Under the pieces are notes generated by a model. That model did no database searches. It worked only from the letters and a program-made list of their open reading frames with translations, and had not been told where the DNA came from. Both the position numbers and the translations under genes were made by a program. From AVCC01 sp039920865 (GTDB taxonomy: Bacteria > Pseudomonadota > Gammaproteobacteria > Burkholderiales > Burkholderiaceae_D), in contig JBDSCZ010000322.1 in the NCBI GenBank assembly GCA_039920865.1, positions 1-5,842 on the forward strand: a stretch of DNA of 5,842 nt. Direction: 5' to 3'. Below, piece by piece: positions 1 to 5,776 of this stretch. Numbering within the stretch: position 1 is the stretch's first letter; every line of letters starts with the position of its first letter.

Positions 1-1
1 C

Positions 2-100
2 GATATCCTGGAGGGCTTCGAAGGCAACAAGAATGCCGATGGCCATCGCAAGACCGTCGGCGGCTGGTGCCATGCCGAGCTGCCTTGGACCGGTGCCTGA
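2..100 (+). CDS. 3' end of an unrecognised protein (partial)
   Basis: Only the last 32 codons are inside the window, ending in TGA at 98-100. The peptide reads DILEGFEGNKNADG, then HRKTVGGWCHAELPWTGA. Third codon positions are mostly G or C, as in the other genes here. The alternative frame 1 is rich in Arg and Cys and looks unlike a protein. The stop codon falls in the left arm of a hairpin whose right arm carries the stop of the converging gene, which supports this frame as the real one. I do not recognise the family. The fragment has no membrane segment and no motif I can name, so no function is proposed. Confidence 0.55.
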   Translation, partial: DILEGFEGNKNADGHRKTVGGWCHAELPWTGA

Positions 101-128
101 TTTGATGTGAAACGGGAATCAGGCGCCG
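91..128. terminator. Convergent hairpin spanning both stop codons
   Basis: Positions 91-102 (CGGTGCCTGATT) pair with 117-128 (AATCAGGCGCCG), giving a 12-bp stem with a single T/G mismatch (a G-U pair on the plus-strand RNA) and a 14-nt loop. The stem contains the TGA of the left gene (98-100) and the stop of the minus-strand gene (119-121), placed exactly opposite each other. This position suits a bidirectional transcription end or a 3' mRNA-stabilising structure for two convergent genes. No run of T follows on either strand, so it is not a textbook intrinsic terminator. Confidence 0.55.
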
Positions 129-1459
129 TCACTACCGCGCATCAGCGACAGCAAGCGCTTGCGCACGAATTCGATATGACTGCGCAGCTCATACAGACCT
201 TCGGCGAAGGACAGTGGGATCGAAATCAGGTTGACGCTCTCCTCGATCTCGCCCAGTCTCTGCATTTGTGTTGCATACACTTCTGCACGCCGTTCCGGCG
301 GCACTGCTTCTATCGCCTGCTCGACGATGCGCAGTTTGCCGTACCAGCGATAGACGCGCGAACGGATGCGCCACACATAGAGCGGCGGCACGATGCGCGA
401 CAGCGGCAGAATCAGCGCTCCCAGCGCCACCACCACGACCCACATCCGCTCGGAAAAATTCGCCAGCCAGAACGGCAGATAGCGCTGCAATAGCGGCGGC
501 CCGTTTCTGTAAAATTTCTCTGCTCCCGGGGCCACCGGGATTTCGGTAAAGCTGGCAGTCGGAAAATCGCCTCTTTTGCTGAACCATCCGGCGCCGCCAT
601 GGATCTCGGCCGCCGCTTGCACCAGCAGGTCAATCAGTGCTGGATGCAGATCCGCGCGCGCCACCAGAGTGGCGGTCGGCGCGATCAAATGATAATCCTC
701 GGCCGGCAAATCGCGCCCCAGATCGACAATCCCGCGCGGCAAGACAACATGCGTCAGGTAGGGAAAGCGCCGGCTGTAAGCCTCTGCCTGGGCAAAATTG
801 AACAGTTTGATCCCCGGCGTTTGCAGCAACATCTGGATCAGCGGCGCATCCGGCGCCGAACTGAAGACCAGTCCATCGATCTGCGCCGCCAGCAATGCCA
901 CGGTCGCCGGGGTGTTTTCCAGGCTGCCGAGCTTCAAATCACTGGCTTCGACGCCATTGACGTCCAGCAGTTGCCTGACCAGGCGCGGCACGCCGGTGCC
1001 TTCGGGACCGACATTGATTGACAAGCCCTTCAACTGGGTCAGCTGCGCAATGTGCCTGGGCTCGCGGTAAAACAGCCATACCGGCTCGGTGAATAAACTC
1101 CCGAGCGACAATAGCCGGTGTCGCTGCGCCAGGTCGGGCGTAATCGAGCCGCTCCGGACGAAGCCGATATCGACTCCGGGGTCCGGCGCTTCAAGCCGCC
1201 GCAGGTTTTGTTCCGAGCCGAGCGAGGCCTTGAACCTGACGCGCACACCCTGCTTTGCCAGCGCTTTTGCATACTTGACGGCGAATGCCTGATACGCGCT
1301 ATTTTCCTGTCCGGTGGAAATGGTGATTGTCGATGGCGGCGACGGATCGACCAGCCAATAGGCGATGCCGCAAACCAGTGCAATGATCAGGATGGTGGGG
1401 CCGGCAGTTATCAGCAGATCGCGCAGTGAGAAGCGGGAGAACTTGAGTATCTTCGGCAT
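119..1459 (-). CDS. TAXI family TRAP-associated solute-binding protein, membrane-anchored
   Basis: A 446-residue protein from the ATG at 1459. A short basic N-terminus leads into a hydrophobic segment at about residues 15-37 (LLITAGPTILIIALVCGIAY), then a periplasmic-type binding domain at about 44-330. This domain has the TAXI/NMT1-like features STGQENSAYQAFAVKYAKAL, VDIGFVRSG and VGPEGTGVPRLVRQLL. A second hydrophobic segment begins near residue 339 (MWVVVVALGALILPL) and is followed by about 80 mostly charged, helical residues that are probably cytoplasmic. In this family the domain captures small organic acids or amino acids for TRAP transporters, but no DctQ/DctM permease gene is in the window, so partner and ligand are unknown. 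The frame stays open upstream to 1621 with other ATGs at 1480, 1492 and 1534. None has a clear ribosome-binding site. I chose 1459 because it puts a normal short basic segment before the first membrane helix. The start is less certain than the family. Confidence 0.85.
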   Translation of the reverse strand: MPKILKFSRFSLRDLLITAGPTILIIALVCGIAYWLVDPSPPSTITISTGQENSAYQAFAVKYAKALAKQGVRVRFKASLGSEQNLRRLEAPDPGVDIGFVRSGSITPDLAQRHRLLSLGSLFTEPVWLFYREPRHIAQLTQLKGLSINVGPEGTGVPRLVRQLLDVNGVEASDLKLGSLENTPATVALLAAQIDGLVFSSAPDAPLIQMLLQTPGIKLFNFAQAEAYSRRFPYLTHVVLPRGIVDLGRDLPAEDYHLIAPTATLVARADLHPALIDLLVQAAAEIHGGAGWFSKRGDFPTASFTEIPVAPGAEKFYRNGPPLLQRYLPFWLANFSERMWVVVVALGALILPLSRIVPPLYVWRIRSRVYRWYGKLRIVEQAIEAVPPERRAEVYATQMQRLGEIEESVNLISIPLSFAEGLYELRSHIEFVRKRLLSLMRGSDGA

Positions 1460-1668
1460 GAATCGTGTACGCAGTGTCATGTGGATGCACATTGCCAAGA
1501 AACGCACCACTATGCAAGGAAAAACCTTTACCATCAAGGCTTGCGGGGGTGCTCCAGCATTGGAACATGCGCGCCGGACGCCCTCGTGGTATCTTATTTT
1601 TGAAACTCCCGCCTGCGGCAAGTCTGCAACAATAATGGCGGCACATGTACCGATGCAAACCAGATGCC
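1460..1668. promoter_or_regulatory. Divergent intergenic region between the TAXI gene and moaA
   Basis: These 209 bp must carry the start signals for both flanking genes unless the TAXI protein starts further upstream. For moaA, TGGTATCTT at 1587-1595 resembles an extended -10 element (TG-N-TATCTT), with no good -35 hexamer at the right distance. On the minus strand, TAAGAT (1591-1596) with TTGCCG (1616-1621) and a long 19-bp spacer is a weak candidate for the TAXI gene. If both are real the promoters overlap. The moaA leader would be about 65-70 nt, and I do not see a molybdenum-cofactor riboswitch-like fold in it. All of this is pattern matching by eye. Confidence 0.3.
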
Positions 1669-2784
1669 ATGACTGAAAAATTTATTCCGCTGACGGATTA
1701 CCGCAGCCTCAATAGCGTACCCGAGATACCGTCGGATCTCGAAGCTCCGAGCGGCCTGCTCAGTGACACGCTGGCACGACCGCTACGTGACCTGCGCATT
1801 TCAGTGACCGATCACTGCAACTTCCGCTGCGTATATTGCATGCCGAAAGACGTGTTCGACAAGGATTACGCGTTCCTGCCGCACAGCGCATTGTTGAGTT
1901 TTGAGGAAATCACTCGCCTGGCCAGCATATTCATCGCTCATGGGGTCGAGAAAATCAGGCTGACCGGGGGCGAGCCGCTGCTTCGCAAGAACATCGAGCG
2001 CCTGGTCGGCATGCTCAGCAGCCTGCGCACGCCGGCTGGCCGCGAACTCGACCTGACGCTGACCACCAACGGTTCGCTGCTGGCGAAAAAAGCCCAATTG
2101 TTAAAGGATGCCGGCCTCAAGCGGGTCACGGTGTCGCTCGATGCGCTCGACGATGCGGTGTTCAAGCGCATGAACGATGTCGATTTTCCAGTTGCCGATG
2201 TACTGGCAGGGATCGATGCCGCGCATCAGGCCGGGCTGAGTCCGATCAAGATCAATATGGTGGTCAAGCGCGGCATGAACGAGCAGGAAATCCTGCCGAT
2301 GGCGCGCCACTTCAAGGGTTCGCCTCACATCCTGCGCTTCATCGAATACATGGACGTCGGCGCTTCCAACGGCTGGAAGATGGATGAAGTGATACCGTCG
2401 GCCGAGATCATGCGCCGGATTCATGCCGAACTGCCGTTGCAACAGATCGCGCCCAATTACCCAGGCGAGACCGCCGGACGTTGGCGCTATCAGGATGGCG
2501 GCGGCGAAATCGGCCTGATTTCCAGCGTCACCCAGGCGTTTTGCCACGACTGCAACCGCGCCAGGCTATCGACCGAGGGCAAGATTTTCACTTGCCTGTT
2601 CGCCGGATCGGGACACGATTTTCGCGCGCTGCTGCGCGGCAGCCGCAGCGATAGCGAAATCTCCTCCGCAGTGGCGCAGATTTGGCGCGCCCGTGGCGAT
2701 CGTTATTCGGAACTGCGCAGCGCCAATACTTCCGATCTGCCGCCTGCGATCAGAAAAGTCGAAATGTCGTATATCGGCGGCTGA
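1669..2784 (+). CDS. moaA: GTP 3',8-cyclase MoaA (molybdenum cofactor biosynthesis)
   Basis: A 371-residue radical-SAM enzyme of the cytoplasm. Together with MoaC it converts GTP to cyclic pyranopterin monophosphate, the first part of molybdopterin synthesis. The N-terminal cluster motif CNFRCVYC gives cysteines 50, 54 and 57, which bind the SAM-cleaving [4Fe-4S] cluster. GGEP at 100-103 is the SAM-binding motif. The C-terminal substrate-binding cluster has Cys 292, 295 and 309 (C-x2-C-x13-C), and the protein ends in the conserved Gly-Gly tail (MSYIGG). All catalytic parts are present. About 26 residues precede the core beyond what the E. coli enzyme has, an extension I associate with Burkholderiales. 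The start at 1669 (MTEKFIPL) is chosen by likeness to the family. An in-frame ATG at 1645 would add eight residues, and neither has a clear Shine-Dalgarno sequence. First gene of a likely moaA-mobA(-moeA) unit; mobA follows after 26 bp. Confidence 0.96.
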   Translation: MTEKFIPLTDYRSLNSVPEIPSDLEAPSGLLSDTLARPLRDLRISVTDHCNFRCVYCMPKDVFDKDYAFLPHSALLSFEEITRLASIFIAHGVEKIRLTGGEPLLRKNIERLVGMLSSLRTPAGRELDLTLTTNGSLLAKKAQLLKDAGLKRVTVSLDALDDAVFKRMNDVDFPVADVLAGIDAAHQAGLSPIKINMVVKRGMNEQEILPMARHFKGSPHILRFIEYMDVGASNGWKMDEVIPSAEIMRRIHAELPLQQIAPNYPGETAGRWRYQDGGGEIGLISSVTQAFCHDCNRARLSTEGKIFTCLFAGSGHDFRALLRGSRSDSEISSAVAQIWRARGDRYSELRSANTSDLPPAIRKVEMSYIGG

Positions 2785-2800
2785 CATGCATCCAAACATC

Positions 2801-2804
2801 GGAG
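2801..2804 (+). promoter_or_regulatory. Ribosome-binding site of mobA
   Basis: GGAG lies 6 nt before the ATG at 2811, in the 26-bp gap after the moaA stop. It decides the mobA start against the longer open frame that runs back to 2682 inside moaA. Confidence 0.75.
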
Positions 2805-2810
2805 CTGTTC

Positions 2811-3407
2811 ATGATTAACAAGGAAGATATCACCGGCCTGATCCTGGCCGGTGGCCGCGGTTCCCGCATGGGCCACGTGGATAAAGGATTGCAACCGTTT
2901 CGCGGTGCGCCGATGGCGCTGCATGTGATGCTGCGCCTGTCGCCGCAAGTGGGCGATCTGATGGTCAATGCGAACCAGAACCTGGCGCCGTATGAAGGCT
3001 TCGGAGTGCCGGTATGGCCTGATGAATTCGGCGATTTTGCCGGGCCGCTGGCCGGCCTGCAGACCGGACTGAACCACTGCACCACGCCTTATTTGGTTAC
3101 TGTGCCATGCGACACCCCGTTCTTGCCGACTGATCTGGTGGCGCGCCTGTCTGCCGCGCTGCAAGCCGGGGATGCTGATCTGGCCATCGCGATCACCGGC
3201 GCGGGTCCGACCCGTCAGCCGCATCCGGTGTTTTGCCTGCTGAAGACAGCGCTGCTGCCACAATTGACCGAATACCTGCAAGGCGGCGGGCGCAAGGTCG
3301 ATGGCTGGTATGCCGATCTGAAAACCGTCGAAGTGCTATTCGACGATGAAGCGGCCTTTCGCAACATCAATACGCTGGAAGAACTGCGCAAGTACGAAGT
3401 TCTTTAA
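2811..3407 (+). CDS. mobA: Molybdenum cofactor guanylyltransferase MobA
   Basis: A 198-residue cytoplasmic nucleotidyltransferase, close to the roughly 194 residues of E. coli MobA. It transfers GMP from GTP to molybdenum-molybdopterin, making the guanine dinucleotide form used by the DMSO-reductase family. The Rossmann-type N-terminus carries the GTP-binding signature LILAGGRGSRMG at 10-21, followed by Asp24-Lys25. VNAN is at 52-55, GPLAGL at 78-83, and PCDTPF holds Asp101, matching the Mg-binding Asp101 of the E. coli protein. It ends with the typical NINTLEEL segment. The motif set argues for MobA rather than the MocA-type cytidylyltransferase. The gene sits 26 bp after moaA with its own good ribosome-binding site, so co-transcription is likely. 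Codon use resembles its neighbours and I see no frameshift or truncation. Confidence 0.95.
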   Translation: MINKEDITGLILAGGRGSRMGHVDKGLQPFRGAPMALHVMLRLSPQVGDLMVNANQNLAPYEGFGVPVWPDEFGDFAGPLAGLQTGLNHCTTPYLVTVPCDTPFLPTDLVARLSAALQAGDADLAIAITGAGPTRQPHPVFCLLKTALLPQLTEYLQGGGRKVDGWYADLKTVEVLFDDEAAFRNINTLEELRKYEVL

Positions 3408-3483
3408 ATTCTTGTTTTCCAATGTGATAAACATGCGCAACAATAGTTATCAACCAACAACTTTTTAGCACCATCATGCTGCC
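3408..3483 (+). other. AT-rich spacer between mobA and moeA
   Basis: This 76-bp gap is clearly richer in A and T than the genes around it. It is long for an operon spacer and could hold a promoter for moeA, but I find no convincing -35/-10 pair. TTGTTT at 3412-3417 and TAGTTA at 3444-3449 are 26 bp apart, too far to pair. No hairpin with a T run is present, so read-through from mobA is plausible. No Shine-Dalgarno sequence is evident before the moeA ATG; the bases just upstream read CATCATGCTGCC. Confidence 0.4.
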
Positions 3484-4776
3484 ATGACCGAAACCAAGAA
3501 AACCCTATCCGACCTTGTCAGCTGCCTGTCCGATTACGACCCCGACGCGCTGCCTGTGGCGCAGGCGCAGCAGATCATTGGCAGCTTCATTCAGCCGGTA
3601 TGCGCGATCGAAAAGGTCGCGCTCCGCGCCGCGCTGGGCCGCGTTCTGGCGACTGATATCGTCTCGCCGATCGATGTGCCCGCGCATGACAATTCGGCGA
3701 TGGACGGCTATGCGTTGCGCGGCAGCGACCTGGTCGCCGATACCGCGCTGACCCTGCGTGTGATCGGCACCGCCTACGCCGGGCGTGCATTCGACGGCGT
3801 AATTGGCAGCGGTGAATGCGTGCGCATCATGACCGGCGGCGTGATGCCGGATGGCTGCGATACCGTAGTGCCGCAGGAATTTACCCAGGAGGCGACAAGC
3901 GACAGCGTCACCCTTCCGGCCGGCGCAATCCGGGCCGGCGATAATCGCCGCCTGAAGGGCGAAGACCTGGCCGCCGGCCAGCCGGCATTGCGCCAAGGCA
4001 AAATTCTGCGGCCCGCCGACTTGGGCTTGCTGGCCTCGCTCGGGATTGCCGAAGTGCCGCTGCAGCGCCGCCTGCGGGTGGCGTTCTTTTCCACTGGCGA
4101 TGAACTGCGCTCGATCGGCGAGCCGCTCGATGCCGGCTGCATCTACGACAGCAACCGCTACACGCTGTACGGCATGCTGACCCGGCTCGGCTGCGACCTG
4201 ATCGACATGGGCGTCGTCAAGGATCAGCCGGCCGCGCTGGAGGCGGCCTTTCGCAGCGCCTGCGAAAACGCCGACGTCATCATCACCTCGGGTGGCGTCT
4301 CGGTCGGCGCCGCCGATTACACCAAGCAAATCATGGCGCAGCTGGGTGACGTCAGTTTCTGGAAAATCGGCATGCGCCCCGGCCGGCCGATGGCCTTCGG
4401 CCGGATCGGTTCCGGCGCCCACAGCGCCGCCCTGTTCGGCCTGCCCGGCAATCCGGTCGCGGTCATGGTGACTTTCTATTTCCTGGTGCGCGATGCGCTG
4501 CTGCACATGATGGGCGCCAGTCCGGCGCCGCTGCCGTTGCTGCGCGCCAGTGCGCAAGCAGCGATGCGCAAGAAGCCCGGGCGCACCGAATACCAGCGCG
4601 GCATCCTGTCAACCGATGCCAGCGGGCAGCAACAGGTACGCATCACCGGCAGCCAGGGCTCCGGAATCCTGCGCTCGATGTCGGAAGCCAATTGCATGGT
4701 GGTACTGCGCCATGAGCAAGGCAATGTGGCGGCCGGAGAAAGCGTCGACGTGTTGCTGTTCGAGGGTTTGCTGTAA
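3484..4776 (+). CDS. moeA: Molybdopterin molybdenumtransferase MoeA
   Basis: A 430-residue enzyme of the MoeA/gephyrin-E family (E. coli MoeA is 411 residues). It ligates molybdate to adenylylated molybdopterin to form active cofactor in the cytoplasm. Motifs run in order: DNSAMDGYAL from residue 69; the domain II segment with GECVRIMTGGVMPDGCDTVV; RLKGEDL; TGDEL at 204-208, opening the molybdopterin-binding domain; YDSNRY; SGGVSVG at 269-275; KIGMRPGRPMAFG from 294; and GLPGNPVA at 319-326. The C-terminal domain IV includes EYQRGIL and SEANCMVVL. Nothing essential looks missing, so a working enzyme is expected. The start fits the family length with a slightly long N-terminus, although no good ribosome-binding site precedes it. 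It follows mobA after 76 bp on the same strand, so it belongs functionally with moaA and mobA. Co-transcription is likely but unproven. Confidence 0.96.
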   Translation: MTETKKTLSDLVSCLSDYDPDALPVAQAQQIIGSFIQPVCAIEKVALRAALGRVLATDIVSPIDVPAHDNSAMDGYALRGSDLVADTALTLRVIGTAYAGRAFDGVIGSGECVRIMTGGVMPDGCDTVVPQEFTQEATSDSVTLPAGAIRAGDNRRLKGEDLAAGQPALRQGKILRPADLGLLASLGIAEVPLQRRLRVAFFSTGDELRSIGEPLDAGCIYDSNRYTLYGMLTRLGCDLIDMGVVKDQPAALEAAFRSACENADVIITSGGVSVGAADYTKQIMAQLGDVSFWKIGMRPGRPMAFGRIGSGAHSAALFGLPGNPVAVMVTFYFLVRDALLHMMGASPAPLPLLRASAQAAMRKKPGRTEYQRGILSTDASGQQQVRITGSQGSGILRSMSEANCMVVLRHEQGNVAAGESVDVLLFEGLL

Positions 4777-4795
4777 GGATATTGCCGTCCATGCT

Positions 4796-4829
4796 GTGCA
4801 ATCCGGAGCGATCCAGTGCAATCCGGCGC
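4796..4829 (+). repeat. Short direct repeat with 20-bp period upstream of the GST gene
   Basis: GTGCAATCCGGAGC (4796-4809) is repeated as GTGCAATCCGGCGC (4816-4829): 13 of 14 bases are the same, with the first 11 identical. The start-to-start distance is 20 bp, close to two helical turns, so a dimeric regulator could contact both copies from one face. The pair lies in the 90-bp gap between moeA and the GST-like gene, 38 bp before the GST start. The regulatory role is inference; chance or a small duplication are alternatives. Confidence 0.45.
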
Positions 4830-4855
4830 AAGCAGTTCCTGCGTCTTCACTCACG

Positions 4856-4859
4856 GGAG
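4856..4859 (+). promoter_or_regulatory. Ribosome-binding site of the GST-like gene
   Basis: GGAG, inside CGGGAGT, lies 7 nt before the ATG at 4867. It supports this start over the in-frame ATG at 4816, which falls inside the direct repeat and would add 17 residues unlike a GST N-terminus. Confidence 0.7.
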
Positions 4860-4866
4860 TCCGTCC

Positions 4867-5598
4867 ATGCGCTACCAACTGTATTACTGGCCGACCATAC
4901 AAGGCCGTGGAGAATTCATACGGCTTGCGCTGGAACAGGCCGGCGCCGATTACGACGATATAGCGCGCGGCTCGGAAAGCGATGGGATGGGCGTGCCGGC
5001 GCTGCTGCGCCTGCTCGACGGCACCGAACCCGACCAGCCGCCATTCGCGCCGCCGTTCCTGCAAGCCGGCAACCGGATCATCGGCCAGACCGCCAACATA
5101 CTGCTGTTCCTGGGGCCGCGACTTGGACTGGTTCCGGAAGATGAAACCAGCCGCTCATGGGCACACCAGCTGCAGCTCACCATCGCCGACCTGCTCACTG
5201 AAATACACGACACCCATCACCCGATCGCCGGCAGCCTGTATTACAAGGATCAGAAGCCGGAAGCATTCCGGCGCGCGCAAGACTTTACCGCCACGCGGCT
5301 GCCGAAGTTTCTCGGCTATTTCGAGCGCATCCTGGAACGTAACAGCGATAGCGGCAGAGATTACGTGCTGGGCGATGCGCTGTGCTACGTCGATCTGTCG
5401 CTGTTCCAGATCATCGCCGGCTTGCGCTACGCGTTCCCGCGCGCGATGAAGGCGCTGGCGCCGGCGCATCCGCGCTTGCTGGCGCTGCACCGGTGCGTCG
5501 CCTCGCAACCGCGCATCGCCGCCTACCTGGCGTCGAGCAGGCGCTTGCGGTTCAATCAGCAAGGCATTTTTCGGCATTATGCGGAACTCGATCGATAG
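4867..5598 (+). CDS. Glutathione S-transferase family protein
   Basis: A 243-residue cytosolic GST-fold protein. The thioredoxin-like N-terminal domain (about 1-90) begins LYYWPTIQGRGE, resembling the sigma/mu-type start (Y-F-x-x-RGRAE), with Tyr6 or Tyr7 as candidate catalytic tyrosine. GQTANILLFLG, with Gln74-Thr75, matches the segment that holds the gamma-glutamyl group of glutathione. The helical C-terminal domain (about 100-220) contains G-D-A-L-C-Y-V-D at 169-176, the usual GD-x3-Y-x-D folding signature. Family members conjugate or reduce electrophiles and peroxides with glutathione; the substrate cannot be read from sequence. The region before the cis-proline site is unusual in its run of prolines (PDQPPFAPPF). 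It follows moeA by 90 bp on the same strand. A link to cofactor synthesis is not known to me, and it may be an independent gene. Confidence 0.9.
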   Translation: MRYQLYYWPTIQGRGEFIRLALEQAGADYDDIARGSESDGMGVPALLRLLDGTEPDQPPFAPPFLQAGNRIIGQTANILLFLGPRLGLVPEDETSRSWAHQLQLTIADLLTEIHDTHHPIAGSLYYKDQKPEAFRRAQDFTATRLPKFLGYFERILERNSDSGRDYVLGDALCYVDLSLFQIIAGLRYAFPRAMKALAPAHPRLLALHRCVASQPRIAAYLASSRRLRFNQQGIFRHYAELDR

Positions 5599-5617
5599 CC
5601 GGATGCAATTACGGCTA
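5596..5617 (+). terminator. Weak hairpin at the GST stop codon
   Basis: TAGCCG (5596-5601, starting with the stop codon) pairs perfectly with CGGCTA (5612-5617) around a 10-nt loop. The stem is only 6 bp and no T run follows, so it may be an inefficient transcription end or chance. Confidence 0.25.
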
Positions 5618-5776
5618 TGTACGGCGTTTCCAATGGAACCGCGCCATAATTTATACTGTGCAATGTATTTTAAAATACGCAATGAATATATGCGGGAATT
5701 ACCATGAAAATTACAATACTCCTTGTTTTATCCTGATTATCTACCAACCTCAGACGAAGAAAAAACTCCCATAATC
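5599..5776. other. AT-rich non-coding stretch after the GST-like gene
   Basis: Base composition drops to clearly AT-rich compared with the genes. Short open frames exist, for example 30 codons from the ATG at 5682 and 10 codons from the ATG at 5703 (MKITILLVLS, then stop). None has family likeness, and the 10-codon one merely resembles the start of a signal peptide. The stretch may be an ordinary intergenic region, or the remains of an acquired or decayed gene. Confidence 0.5.
5652..5678 (+). promoter_or_regulatory. Possible promoter with a 14-bp palindromic operator
   Basis: TATACT at 5652-5657 resembles a -10 hexamer. The -35 partner is poor (TTCCAA at 5628-5633, 18-bp spacing). Eight bases after the hexamer, GTATTTTAAAATAC at 5665-5678 is a perfect 14-bp palindrome, flanked on both sides by the direct copies GCAAT at 5660-5664 and 5679-5683. 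A palindrome covering the expected transcription start is where a repressor would bind. No clear gene is seen downstream before the edge repeat, so the target is unknown. Confidence 0.3.

Noticed and set aside
1606..1617. CTCCCGCCTGCG upstream of moaA resembles part of the edge repeat arm
   Set aside because: Only 11 bases agree and the pairing half is missing, so it is not a second copy.
2682..2810. A longer mobA starting inside moaA (in-frame ATG at 2682)
   Set aside because: It would overlap moaA by about 100 bp and add residues unlike any MobA; the ATG at 2811 has a good GGAG and places the GTP-binding loop at the usual distance.
3440..3453. Possible FNR-type site in the mobA-moeA spacer (ATCAA at 3449-3453)
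   Set aside because: Only one half-site fits; the other half would be ACAAT rather than TTGAT, so the palindrome is not there.
4383..4404. Perfect 8-bp hairpin inside moeA (CCGGCCGA paired with TCGGCCGG)
   Set aside because: It falls in codons for the conserved PGRPMAFGR motif, where GC-rich codons easily make such symmetry; no evidence of an RNA function.
3505..4557. Long open frame of 350 codons on the minus strand opposite moeA
   Set aside because: Its composition (many Ala, His, Arg, Gln) is that of an antisense shadow of a GC-rich gene, and moeA on the plus strand has a full motif set.
5703..5735. Ten-codon frame MKITILLVLS resembling a lipoprotein signal start
   Set aside because: It stops at once, has only a weak upstream GGG, and no continuation in another frame resembles a protein; too little to call a gene or pseudogene.
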